Origin: Ehretia macrophylla
Taxonomy: Eukaryota > Streptophyta > Magnoliopsida > Boraginales > Ehretiaceae
Length of the DNA stretch: 64,000 nt
Direction of reading: 5' to 3'
Assembly (NCBI GenBank): GCA_037974665.1
Contig: CM075765.1
Coordinates: 13,387,501 to 13,451,500 of the forward strand
In this document: piece by piece, positions 48,201 through 58,252 of the stretch
Layout of the letters: every line of letters begins with the position of its first letter
Position numbering within the stretch: the first letter of the stretch is position 1
Program-made: the position numbers and the translations under genes
Notes under the pieces: generated by a model
What the model was told of the DNA's origin: nothing
Databases searched by the model: none
The model's input: only the letters and a program-made list of their open reading frames with translations

Positions 48201-49657
48201 TTTCCGTTTCCTGAGCTGTGCTTGGGCCTCCTTCAGCATCCCACCCATTTCCTCATCATTTGGATTCTCTTTAATTAATACTTCACAATCTTGTATGCAT
48301 GCTTCCCAATTTTGCATCTGTCATACATGACCAATTTAAATTTGCCTAGCCAAAATGATCACAAACATCTTACAATAAAATGGTCATACTAATAATAATG
48401 TTAAGAATTTGTGCGTGAACTATTGAATTGCAACGTTCTCAATTTTCAAAAAAATGTAATAAAGTAGTACTTGTTAAGAATTATAGTGTTGTGTCTTAAA
48501 ATTAATTAGTACTAAGTGAAATAATTCAAAATCTTATAAAATGGTCATATGTGGATGAAGCTGATTGATCCAAGGTCCATATTTGCACGTGATAGATTTG
48601 TCCAACAAAACCCATTTTTGATACTACGTTAAAAATCAAGATTTTTTTCTTGAAATCAATTGTTACTAAATGAAATAACCCTTTATTTTATAAAGTGATG
48701 TATGATTTCTGATTTATCTGTATTAAAGAATACTTTTAAACAATACTAAATCCAGAAGATCATAAATAAGTATAACTCTCTAAAACGGCTGCCTAACCTG
48801 TGCAGCTCCAACATGTGATGCCCCATATCTAGAATTCACCCATGTTGGAGCCGTACGGCCGGTCGGCGGTTTTGAAATGCGTACATAAATAATCACCTTT
48901 GTGTAACAATCGGCTCTTCTAAGTCTAGCCTTGCTAAAGTTAGGCCGGACGCTAAGAGCTGCATTGCAATCTTCAAGTGCTTTTTCATATTGACCAAGCT
49001 TGGATCGACAGGCAGCTCGGTTACAAAGCAAGACAGAGTTGTAAGGGTCATGGCTGAGCCCTTCACCATATGCAACACAAGCTTCTGAGTATCTTCCTGC
49101 CTTGAAATGGTTATTACCATGTGATCTAGCCGTAGCCACAGCCCCTGTCCTCCTAACCACCATGCTCGCTTCCTTGTTGTTTGAGTCAAGTCGAGCTGCT
49201 CGTTGAGCAGCGGCCACGGCGTCATCGAACCTGTTAAACCATAGGACATTGATATCTTGAGCAATGATAACATGCACGTACTACAGTAAGATATAGGAAA
49301 TTACATCATTCTTTTTGGGTACAAAAAGAGAGAATTTTATTGATGACAACTTTAGCGATATGTGTTAATACATGTACTAGGTTAATTCAAAAGGGTAAAT
49401 AGCACCACAACCCCCTGTGCTTTAGCAAGAATGCACATGACCCCCCTATGGTTTAAAAAGTGCACCGGAACCCCCTATAGTTTTCAAACCGTGCACACGC
49501 ACCCCTCCCTAATTTTCCGTCAACAAATTTAACTGAATTGTATAAAAAGACTAAAATGCCCTCCAATTTTTTATTTTTTATTTCTCTTTTTCTTGTCTTT
49601 TTTGTTTACACACACACACACACACACACACAGAGACACACAGACGCACACACACAG

Positions 49658-49689
<32 letters not shown>

Positions 49690-52600
49690 ATACACACACA
49701 CAGACACACACACACACACACATATATATATACACATGCACACGCATATATATATATAATATACACACGCACGCACACACACACACATATATATATATAT
49801 AAAGATTTGCAGGTGTGTGTGTGCGCGCCTGTGCGTCTGTGTGTGTGCGTCTGTGTGTGTGTGTGTGCGTCTGTGTCTGTGTGTGTGTATGTGTGTCTGT
49901 GTGGGTGTGATGGTGGGGTGGGTGGGGGTGGGGGGTTGACTGTGAGAGGGGGGGGGGGGGGTAGTGGTTTGAGGAAGATGGGTTTGGTTTTTTTTTTTTT
50001 TTTTTTTGGTGAAAATTGCAATGGGAGAAAAAATATATATATATGTAAGGGCATTTTTGTCCACTTAAGTAATAATTTAAGCCTAAAAACATGAAAAATC
50101 GCATCAAACGCGCGTGTAACACACTCTCCGTTAAAAGTAACGATTTTTTTAACGGAGTGGTCTGTGGTGCTACACTTTTGAAACCACAGGGGGGTCTGGT
50201 GCACTTTTTAAACCACAGGGGGGTCATGTGCATTTTTGCTAAAACACAGGGGGTTATGGTGCTATTTACCCAATTCAAAAAAAAGATGTTTAAATTTAGA
50301 ATTTTTAATTTACGAACTAACACTTTTACGATTTGTTATTTCAACCCGAAAACATGTTGAGTTTACTTCTTGGAGTGCATAAATTTATAAGATTGGATAA
50401 AGCAATATTGGCTAAATTTTACACTCAGTCCCTATTGTTTACACTTTTTTTTTAATTTGGTCTTTAATGTTCTAACAAAATCATACTAATCCATAATGTT
50501 TACAAAGTTATTCAAAATGGTCCTCATTTTTCAAAATTAACAAATTTAGTCCCTATTATTTCTCATAAAATTTACCCAAACAATATTCGACAAAAAAAAA
50601 AAAAAGATAAAGCAATATTCTGTTTGGAAACACCTTTGTGTTTTAGTTTGAGAAGTAAAATAATTTGTACAGTTTTGTCTACTTTTGTAGGATTTTGTGC
50701 ACTTTTATATGGTTTTGAACACTTTTATATCATTTTGAATAGTTTTTTAAAATTTTGTACACTTTTATACAATTTTATGCATTTTTGTATGGTTTTGTAT
50801 ACTTTGATACGATTTCGTACGCTTAATAAGTATTTTTTGGTTTAAGCCCTTTTTGAGTTGTTCCCCAATACATAAGATTGCACTGGATAAAGCAATCAAT
50901 TTGGAAAAACGATGTTAATATGTATCTTTTTGGTTTAAGCCTTTTGAGTTGTTTTCCAATACATAAGATTGATTAGCTTAATAGAAAGTCGACATGTCTA
51001 ATCCACCTTTTATTTTTGCGAATTATGCTGTCTTTGTCTTATTTGGTTATGAATTTTGATTTGCACCAAAGACAGGAGCGAGACTTTCGAGGGATATAGT
51101 AAAGAATTCTTTTAGTTTGGACGGATAAGAATATAAATTTAGTGCATGAAACTTTCGTCTCACGCTATTGTTAAATAATAAAATCTTATAATCAATTATA
51201 TCAAGTGAAGTTTCTAAAGATTTTAGATACTAATTTTGAATCATGCTTGACCCGTTATTAATTGTCAAAGATCCAACTAGGATGCCATTCTTGAAAGTTC
51301 ATGCTAAACTAATTGGATTATTGAGTGAAATAGAGATCATCTCTATTTTCATTGTAGTTACACAAGAAGAATTTTGGTATAAGGGTATTAAAATTGGCAA
51401 AGGGGTCTCATTTGATCTGTTCTTGGGATCAAATCATTGTTTGGATGACTAAAAAGTGCTCTATCTATTCTTTGCAAGCTATTTTGATCAAAGTGTTCTT
51501 TCAGGCTGCTGTCTACCTCAATTGGTAACATCCTCCACAATAATAATATCCTTAATGAAGATCAAGTCTTAACCAGATTTGCTTTTGTGTTAAACAGAAA
51601 TTATATATATGGTTAAGCACTTTAGGAACAATATTGTGAATCGTAGACTTTGTAGATTAAGCGGCATCGATGTAAACATTCTTAGATAGGCCTTGTGCTA
51701 TATTGGATTTTGTAGCTCTTATTTAATTTGAGATTAATATACAAGCACTTACTTACCCAAAAAAAAAAAATTCTCCAATATGAAGTATGTGGTGTAATAT
51801 GGTGCAGATTGTTTAGCATCGTATTGAGAAGACAACACTAACCTGCCAGCTGCCATGTCAACCTGAGCCCGTATGACCAACAAGGTCGCATTACCAATAG
51901 GGCCAAAGAATTTTGTACATTCATCAGCCACAAAATTTGGACCATTTTTCTTCGTTTCATCTGCATCTTGGTGCCTGTTGAGCTTCAATAAGGCCTCGGC
52001 TTTCAAAGCAAATATCTTTTTTTTTTTTTTTTTTTTTGCAATAAAAGCCAACAAGAAACTAGTCAGATCAAATATACCTTTGATGATATACCAAGACTTA
52101 AAGCAGAACATTCAAAGAAATGTTTTTATATCAGGTATTTTCTTCATTTGTCCTTAACTTTAGTGGAAATAATAGTTCTCTTTTGTCCTTTAACTAACTA
52201 AAGTATGACACTATTAGTTGTTCGTTAATTTTTGGTCTACTTTCGGCTATTAGTTCTTTACCAATTTGGCAATTCACGTGCAGGCCTTCCTTAGTCCAAA
52301 ATTTACGGAAAATGTGATAAAGATTAACGGTGTCATATTTTGTAAATTTAAAAGACTAAAAAACATATTTTTGAAGTTAGGGAATTAAATTGTCATTTTT
52401 GCTAAAATTAAAAGACCAGTAAAAATATTTAACGTAATTGTTAATGACTAACCTGTGGTGCAGAATCAGCACCAGCTGATATAGCCAGGCTGCTTTCTTT
52501 TAATAGAGTGTTCCAATCACGTTGCCTCTTGGCTTCCGTGCATTTGTTCAAATGAACCTGAAGATTTTTAGCCTTGTGGAGAACTTCTGGCTCGGCTTCA

Positions 52601-54146
52601 GCACCTGCATGTTTGTGATGATAAATGACCTTTTCAGCTTCTCCTAATCTGCAAACAAGAACCCAAAAAAAAAAAATGAGAAAATGAAAATGGGCCAAAG
52701 GATGGATAGCTTTTAAAAATTGATTTATTTCCATCTTCAATGCATTAAATGCCAACCATGACCGATCCATAATTTTAGGAGGGTATTACACAATTTAATA
52801 TTCATACAATTTTTTGTTTTTCAAAGTAAAAGCTAATTAATTTTTTAAACTAAATATATCTTTATATTTAGAAAAAAAAAAATCAGGAACAACGGGGGTG
52901 GGCGGATCCATTCAATATTGATTGAGAGCTGCAACCCCTCCTCAATCCAAAATTTCTTACGAATATAAATATTTTAGGTATTTTTAATCTAATAGTCTCC
53001 AGTAAAAAAAATATATATTAGTATATAAGTATAATTCATAAATTTTAACGCTTACGAAACAAAAATTCTGAATTTGCCCTTGAGGTAAACCCCCACTGTT
53101 CTCAATATACATTCGCCTTTGATGCCATCTCTCATCAATTACCAAAATAAAAAGAAAAATAATAAAAGCAAAAGTAATACCAACAAAAAATATGAAAAAT
53201 TGCTGTATTACCTGAGATATAGGGTTGCCAAACGATTATGAGCTCTTTGATAGAAAGGCTCAATTCGAATCGCTTCTCTGCATTCAAAAACTGCATCAAG
53301 AAGTCTTCCAAGAGCAGTGAGTGCTGCACTTTTGTTGCTCCTATAAGAAGCTTTGTTTGGTTCAATGGAAATGGCTGCATCATACAAAGCCAAGGCCTCT
53401 GCAAACCTACCATTCTTGTAATCCTCATTTCCCAAAACCTTCAATTGTTCAGGGTCCATCTTTGTCGAAAGAGCTCGGCATAGCGAAGCTGGTTTTGCAG
53501 ATTCTTCATGTTGTTTCTTCACAACATTACCCATGCCACTAGTTGAATATTTCCCATTCTCTTCTCTTGAGTTTCTTGGCTCGTAATCATAAGCTTTGTT
53601 AGTAACATTTGCGCCACCGGGTTGCCTTAAGTTACCCAAGTTTCCGTGTAGCATCACATTGCCTGACGAAGCTCGAACCAATGAGCCAGCACCCTTTGAT
53701 CTTTGATGATCTTTGATCATGCTATCAAGCTCTCCAGATATGCCAATGGCACCTTGAGGCACCTTTCTACCTTGTGCATATCCTTGAGGTGGTGCACTTC
53801 TTGCTACAGGTGCTTCATTAAGCGCGCGCTTGCCCTGATTTTGGTTGCTTACAGGGGGAGTAGGTTGAGGTTTTGCATAATTAGGTGGTGGTCTAGCAAT
53901 GATTCGATCTTTCTGTAGAGAGCCGTCTCCTCCTAGGGCACTGGATGAATCCGAGAAGGCAGGACCATCGGTGCCACCCTTTCTTCTTTTCGAATTTGGC
54001 GTGCTTGGAACTCTTGGGAGATTGTTGGGATTAGCTGTTGGAATTGAACCTGTAGAGGTTGTTCTTCTAGGCCATATATTTTTACGTCCAAAAACTGCAC
54101 TTAATATGCCACAACCTGATCTTTTTTCTGGTGTGGTTTCTCCCAT
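45300..54146 (-). CDS. TTL: TTL protein: TPR repeats plus thioredoxin-like domain
   Basis: Seven coding exons, all GT-AG: 54146-53212, 52648-52453, 52015-51843, 49230-48897, 48317-48092, 46012-45912, 45452-45300. The summed CDS is 2118 nt, giving 705 residues, close to Arabidopsis TTL1/3/4 (about 680-700). The start is ATG 54146 (MGETTPEKRSGCG); the frame extends four codons upstream without ATG. Residues 1-229 are a disordered basic/Ser-Pro-rich region; from ~230 TPR helices begin (LKVLGNEDYKNGRFAEAL), with more in exon 4 (HGNNHFKAGRYSEACVAYGE, YEKALEDCNAAL). Residues ~600-705 form a thioredoxin-like fold with VVLFSDKPG where a redox protein has WCxxC, so it is not redox-active, as in the family. 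TTL proteins are cytosolic or membrane-associated scaffolds in brassinosteroid and osmotic/ABA responses. The intron 2 acceptor is odd (see findings). No frame damage. Confidence 0.93.
46304..47743 (-). mobile_element. TRIM-like LTR element in TTL intron 5
   Basis: LTRs of 354 and 339 bp at 46304-46657 and 47405-47743, TGTTAGA...TAACA type (left copy TATTAGA), surround a 747-bp interior. On the minus strand the primer site TGGTATAAGAGCC follows the right LTR after AAG, matching a mutated initiator-Met site, and AGAGAGGAATT precedes the left LTR as a polypurine tract. Flanks CGAAC and TGAAT could be one 5-bp duplication with two C/T changes. No gag or pol, so it is a small non-autonomous element. 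The interior has an open stretch described in findings. Confidence 0.85.
48420..48760. repeat. Dispersed repeat copies in TTL intron 4
   Basis: Two partial copies of the outer direct repeat of 43550-44290 (AATTAGTACTAAGTGAAAT near 48505 and AATTGTTACTAAATGAAAT near 48657), with ATGGTCATATGTGG between them. Weak conservation, called from word order. Confidence 0.45.
49393..50271. mobile_element. Mutator-type MITE in TTL intron 3
   Basis: 879 bp with a perfect 9-bp duplication AATTCAAAA at 49384-49392 and 50272-50280. Terminal inverted repeats start GGGTAAATAGCACCA on both ends and stay alignable for roughly 100 bp through GCACATGACCCCCCT and TTTAAAAAGTGCACC. A 9-bp TSD with long TIRs points to the Mutator superfamily. 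The centre is a compound CA/TA then TG/TCTG microsatellite. No transposase. Confidence 0.93.
49608..49985. repeat. Inverted CA/TG compound microsatellite
   Basis: The left arm is (CA)n with CAGA and CGCA interruptions (49608-49725), then (TA)n blocks near 49722-49800; the right arm is (TG)n with TCTG and GCGC interruptions (49813-49905), then a G-rich run (49908-49962). Long open frames across it are artefacts. Confidence 0.95.
50640..50830. repeat. Degenerate minisatellite in TTL intron 3
   Basis: About ten loosely conserved units of roughly 18-20 bp built on TTTTGTACACTTTTATATGG. The 73-codon open frame with periodic Phe/Leu/Tyr at 50624-50845 is a product of the repeat. Confidence 0.75.
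51490..51772 (+). mobile_element. LINE-like 3' tail in TTL intron 3
   Basis: Ends TTAATATACAAGCACTTACT TACCC and a 12-nt poly-A at 51760-51771, the typical 3' end of plant L1-type insertions. The 5' limit and a target duplication were not resolved. Confidence 0.45.
52120..52440. repeat. MITE-like block in TTL intron 2
   Basis: Left end CAGGTATTTTCTTCATTTGT and right end inverse TTAAATATTTTTACTGGTCT enclose blocks of GTCCTTAACTTTAGT-style text that recur in inverse orientation (GAAGTTAGGGAATTAAA). Worn TIR element suspected; no duplication resolved. Confidence 0.4.
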
Positions 54147-55260
54147 ATCAGATATCAAATTTCAAAGCCTTGTTAGCTCAAGTTCTTCACAATCAAGAAT
54201 GGAGGTTTTGTAATGGAATATCGAAAATAAGAAAATTTTACGCGACAAAATGAATGTCAAATACCATCCAGGGGAATTTTCCAGGGAAAAATCTAACCAG
54301 GATAGGCTTTATGTACAAAAGATCATATTACAAAGCAAAGATATTATTATAATAAAGTTGAAGAATCATAGGCCAAGAAAGAAAGAAAAAAAAAACAAAA
54401 AGTATTTTGATTTTCTCTTATCTATCGGGAGAGGGTCTAGTTTAGCGTCACAAACTTTAAGAAAAGAAATCTAAAAAGAAACATAAAACAAATTTCAAAC
54501 CGTGTCACAAGAAATATACAAAGGACCTTCTCATGGAAAAAGGAAAGGGAATATTTTTTTTTTTAAAAAAAAGAAGGAAATGGAGAAAGAGAAAGAGATT
54601 TACAGAGAGATTGCTTGTATCACAATTGGGGTATGCAACATGCCTACACCCGACCACAACAAACAAACAAACAATCTCTCTACTGTTTCTTTCTCTCTCC
54701 TTGCGTCAGAGATGAAAATCCGATGATTGCACCGAGAGAGATATGGAAATGTGATTTGCAGAGAGGAAAAAAAAATAAAAATCAGAAAAGCGTAAACTTT
54801 TGGCTTGTTGGGGATTCAACATTGTCTTTTTTGTTTTTTTTTTTGTTTTCCTTAAACTTTTTTCATTGTTTTGTTGGTTTGGGTGGTGGGTATAGGAAAA
54901 CCAAGAGACCCGGTCTTAAAAGAAATGAGGATCTCTAGATTTTTACAAAGAGAAATAAAAGGTAGTTTGTTCTTCTCACGAGTAAGAATTCTTTCGCTTC
55001 TTACTTCATTTATTTCCGAAATATTTTCGTCATTTGAAATAAGAGATTCTATCTAATTTCAATTTACGTTTATGAGAAAGAAACAACAACAACGAGGAAA
55101 ATTCTCATCACGTAGGCATCTTTGAGCAACCCACGTATATAACAAACCAGCTGGATCTCATCATGGTCTTCACAATTTGAACCTACCGAACGTTTTAGAT
55201 TATCATGATGTTTATTGAGGAACACAAGTCAACTAGACACATGCATCAACTTACAGTTAC
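54147..55260. other. TTL upstream region
   Basis: Pyrimidine-rich on the TTL sense strand around 54560-54710 (CTCTTTCTCTTTCTCC), typical of a plant 5' UTR/core promoter. No clear TATA box was seen. Confidence 0.45.
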
Positions 55261-55264
55261 GCTG

Positions 55265-55600
55265 TTAAGAAATATAAAATAAATTATAAGGTGTTAAGTA
55301 AAGTAGTTTGAAATTTTATAAGGCGATCTTAAAAATATGATTATTCATATGGGAGGAATATTATATTTTTTAACACTCACCCTCCTATGTGACCATCGAA
55401 AATGTAGTTTTTCTTTGAATAATATGCTAACGTAAGCTACGTGTGAAACTGTGGTCAAACATGAATGAAAAATTGGACTAAAATTCAGCTGTAATATCAT
55501 ATTAAAAATATTTGGGGTTGATTCCGTTCAAAAATCAATAGGTATTATGTAAAGTACAACATAATTTTATAAGACCATCTTTGAATTTATGATTAAAGTT
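55265..55600. repeat. Dispersed repeat copies
   Basis: Relative of the 43550-44290 outer repeat, with GTGTTAAGTAAAGTAGTTTG, ATTTTATAAGGCGATCTTAA and AACACTCACCCTCCTATGTG. A second partial copy follows near 55530-55600 (GGTATTATGTAAAGTACAAC). Confidence 0.45.
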
Positions 55601-55829
55601 ATATACGAATTCATTTGGATCTGCTTGAGGTCTGTTTAACCGTACCCTAACAAGAATTGAAAATTGCTCTCCCTTTGGTAAAACATCAACTAATGAGCTA
55701 ACGTTCTCATTTTTCTCCATGACTGGTAATTCCCAAACACCTCTATGAAGTTTAATTGTATCCAAATTCTCCCATGACTTTCAAGTTTTATTAGATAAAT
55801 CTTTAAAAGTAAAAGGTATTTTGATTTTT

Positions 55830-56460
55830 TATTTTTTTAAACCAAAAAATATATATATCTTCAAACCCCTTTTCTAAGATTCCCAAGTTATGGAATTGCT
55901 TTGGAGAAAATAAAAACACAAAAATATCCACCCTAACTAGATATACATTTCAGATTACCTATCTATCTTGGCTATTTTAACTCAAACTCAAGTTATTCTT
56001 AAAAAGAAAATAAATAAATACATAAATAAAATTATAATGAATAAAAATAAAGAATTAAAAAATTAAAAATTTAAATTTAAATTTAAATTTAAATAATTTA
56101 AAATAAAAACTAAAATTTAAAAATAAAATAAAAAATAATAAAATAAGAAGATAAAGAAATAATAAAATAAATAAAATGAAAAAAATAAGAAAATTAAATT
56201 TAAAGAATATAAAATACAAACTAAAATTTAAAAATAAAATAAAATAATAAAAAATAATAAGATAAATAAATAATAAAATAAATAAAACAACAAAAATGAA
56301 AAAAAATAAAACAAAAAAAAAAAAAAAAAAATAAAAAAAATAATAACATTTAAAAAAAAAAAGAAAAAATTAAAAAAAAAAAATAAAAAAATAAAATAAT
56401 TTATTACATTTTAATTTAAATTAAAATTTAAAATAAAAGTTTTTAAATGCGAGCATTTAA
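55830..56460. repeat. Extreme A-rich low-complexity block
   Basis: About 600 bp of AAATAAAATAA-like sequence, almost without G or C between about 55990 and 56420, with TTTAAATTTAAATTTAAATT at 56069-56090. No gene. Confidence 0.9.
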
Positions 56461-58252
56461 AATTAAAATTAAATTTGTATTGGAATTGAATTTTTTCTAT
56501 AATATTTTTGTCTTTTTAAGTTAGGGGCATTGTTGAAAAATTTGTCAAGATTTCTAGAAATATTGAATTTAAACCAAATATAATAATATAATATTTCTAC
56601 AACTTTTACAAAATATTTTCATGAATATTTTTAACGTACCAAACAGTTTTAATTACATTTTTAAGAATCACATTCCCCCAAAAATAAAAAATTATTCCGT
56701 GAACTAAACGTTCCGTTAAGGAAAAAATATGAATATTCTACTTTTGCTCTAAGTTCAGCTGTAAAAAGAAATAGGGGCTCAACTGTATGAGATATGGTAT
56801 GATGATCAAGTCAGTGATCGTTGAATGGAAAATCCGAACCCAATCGAGGCCAAAGAATATGACTTGGTGGATAGGTCTTTAGAGAGAGAATATAACTAAG
56901 AGTATAAAATGATTACTTTCGCTTGGCATTAAGAGTGGAGTATTTATACTCGGATGACAATCCTTCCAGCTTTTCCTGGTTAGATGGTGTGAGCAATGGG
57001 ATGTTTCACCTTGCATGTCATGTGCTAGATGCAAGTATGGGCAAGGTCATACTCGAGCATAATTTTCTATGTCAAGCATCTCTGGACTAAGCCAATCACG
57101 TCAACCCTCAGGCCTTGCCATGAGGTCAAGTCAAAAAATGGGGTTTTGTCATACTACTGAGGTCAGGTCGGAATTCTACCCATATCATTTGCCCCCCATA
57201 ACTTCATCAGCTATCGTGGCTCTATAAAATGAGAATTCATTAACAACGTCTCTTTTTTTATATGTTTCTATCTACATATCTTCTTGTTTTATGGCATATT
57301 CAACACCTTATTCAACCCCAAAACCATTTCATTTTGTTTAGAAATCTATTTTGCCAACAAGTCTTAGGTAGCAGAAGAAGGTGTTGCAAAGCTTTTCAAC
57401 GTTTCTACACTTTGTCAGCTCTTAATTTGCCCAACCGTTTTGAGGAATTTATCATCTTTTTATCTTTGATTCTTTCCTCAAATTTCAACAACGTAGAATT
57501 TGCCTCGGGAATACAGCTTAGTACGAGGAGTATGCACAAATCAATCAACATTCTGAGGGTAATTTAGCTGATTCCTCTCACAATTGCAACAAACAGTTCC
57601 TCCACATCAACTTAATTCCTCGAATTGCATTTATAACGGACGTACACCTCACATGTATGTAGAACTCACTAGTTATGTGTAAGCCGTTTACTTCCGATAG
57701 TATTTTCTTAATTCTACTCCATTCACTCTTGTTCCGAAAACTGCCAGTGGTGCCATCAGGGGCACTTAGTCCAACTAGGATAGCATTAATCATCCATAAA
57801 CAAAAGGAAGGAAAATGCCTTCTGTGCTATAAGGGTCTCGCTCATCATAAATGGCTTGTCTGGTACAAGTCATGAGATCTCAACAGAGATGCTAAAACAG
57901 ACTACTGCTTTAGAATATGGACTATACATGTCTCTGATAATACAACAAAGATTAATACGTAAACGAAAAAAAAAAAAAAAATCCACTTCCCAGTAAGAAT
58001 TAGTACTCGCTGTTTCGCTTGCATAGTCGCAATATTGACAATTGTTTCGAGCTCAAGACTCAAGACTTCTAACTGGGGAGAGTTAATATGCCTTCTGATC
58101 ATGTGATATGAAATCAATGTCACTTCTGACTATAATTTTTCAAAATTTCGATAACGGGAAAAGAAAAAATTGTTAAATTGACATCCAGATTGTGATTCCC
58201 TTCTGATCCAGCTGGTGAAGTGTGATAGCTGTTTGCTGCAGAAAAATTACTT
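56461..58252. other. Spacer and HCC2 3' region
   Basis: 56740-57260 has TE-like text with CTCTATAAAATGAG (about 57220), possibly an LTR promoter, but no pair. The minus-strand open frame 57793-57578 (LVGLSAPDGTTGSFRNKSE) matches nothing I recognise. The last few hundred bases are probably the HCC2 3' UTR. Confidence 0.35.

Noticed and set aside
49571..50323. Open frames up to 250 codons on both strands
   Set aside because: They run through the CA/TG microsatellite of the MITE and encode His/Thr or Cys/Val periodic strings; no domain.
54147..54158. TTL start four codons upstream
   Set aside because: The codon at 54158-54156 is TTG, not ATG; the first ATG in frame is 54146.
57578..57793. 71-codon minus-strand frame with LVGLSAPDGTTGSF
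   Set aside because: Looks protein-like but no family recognised, no splice context and no neighbour support; left in the spacer note.
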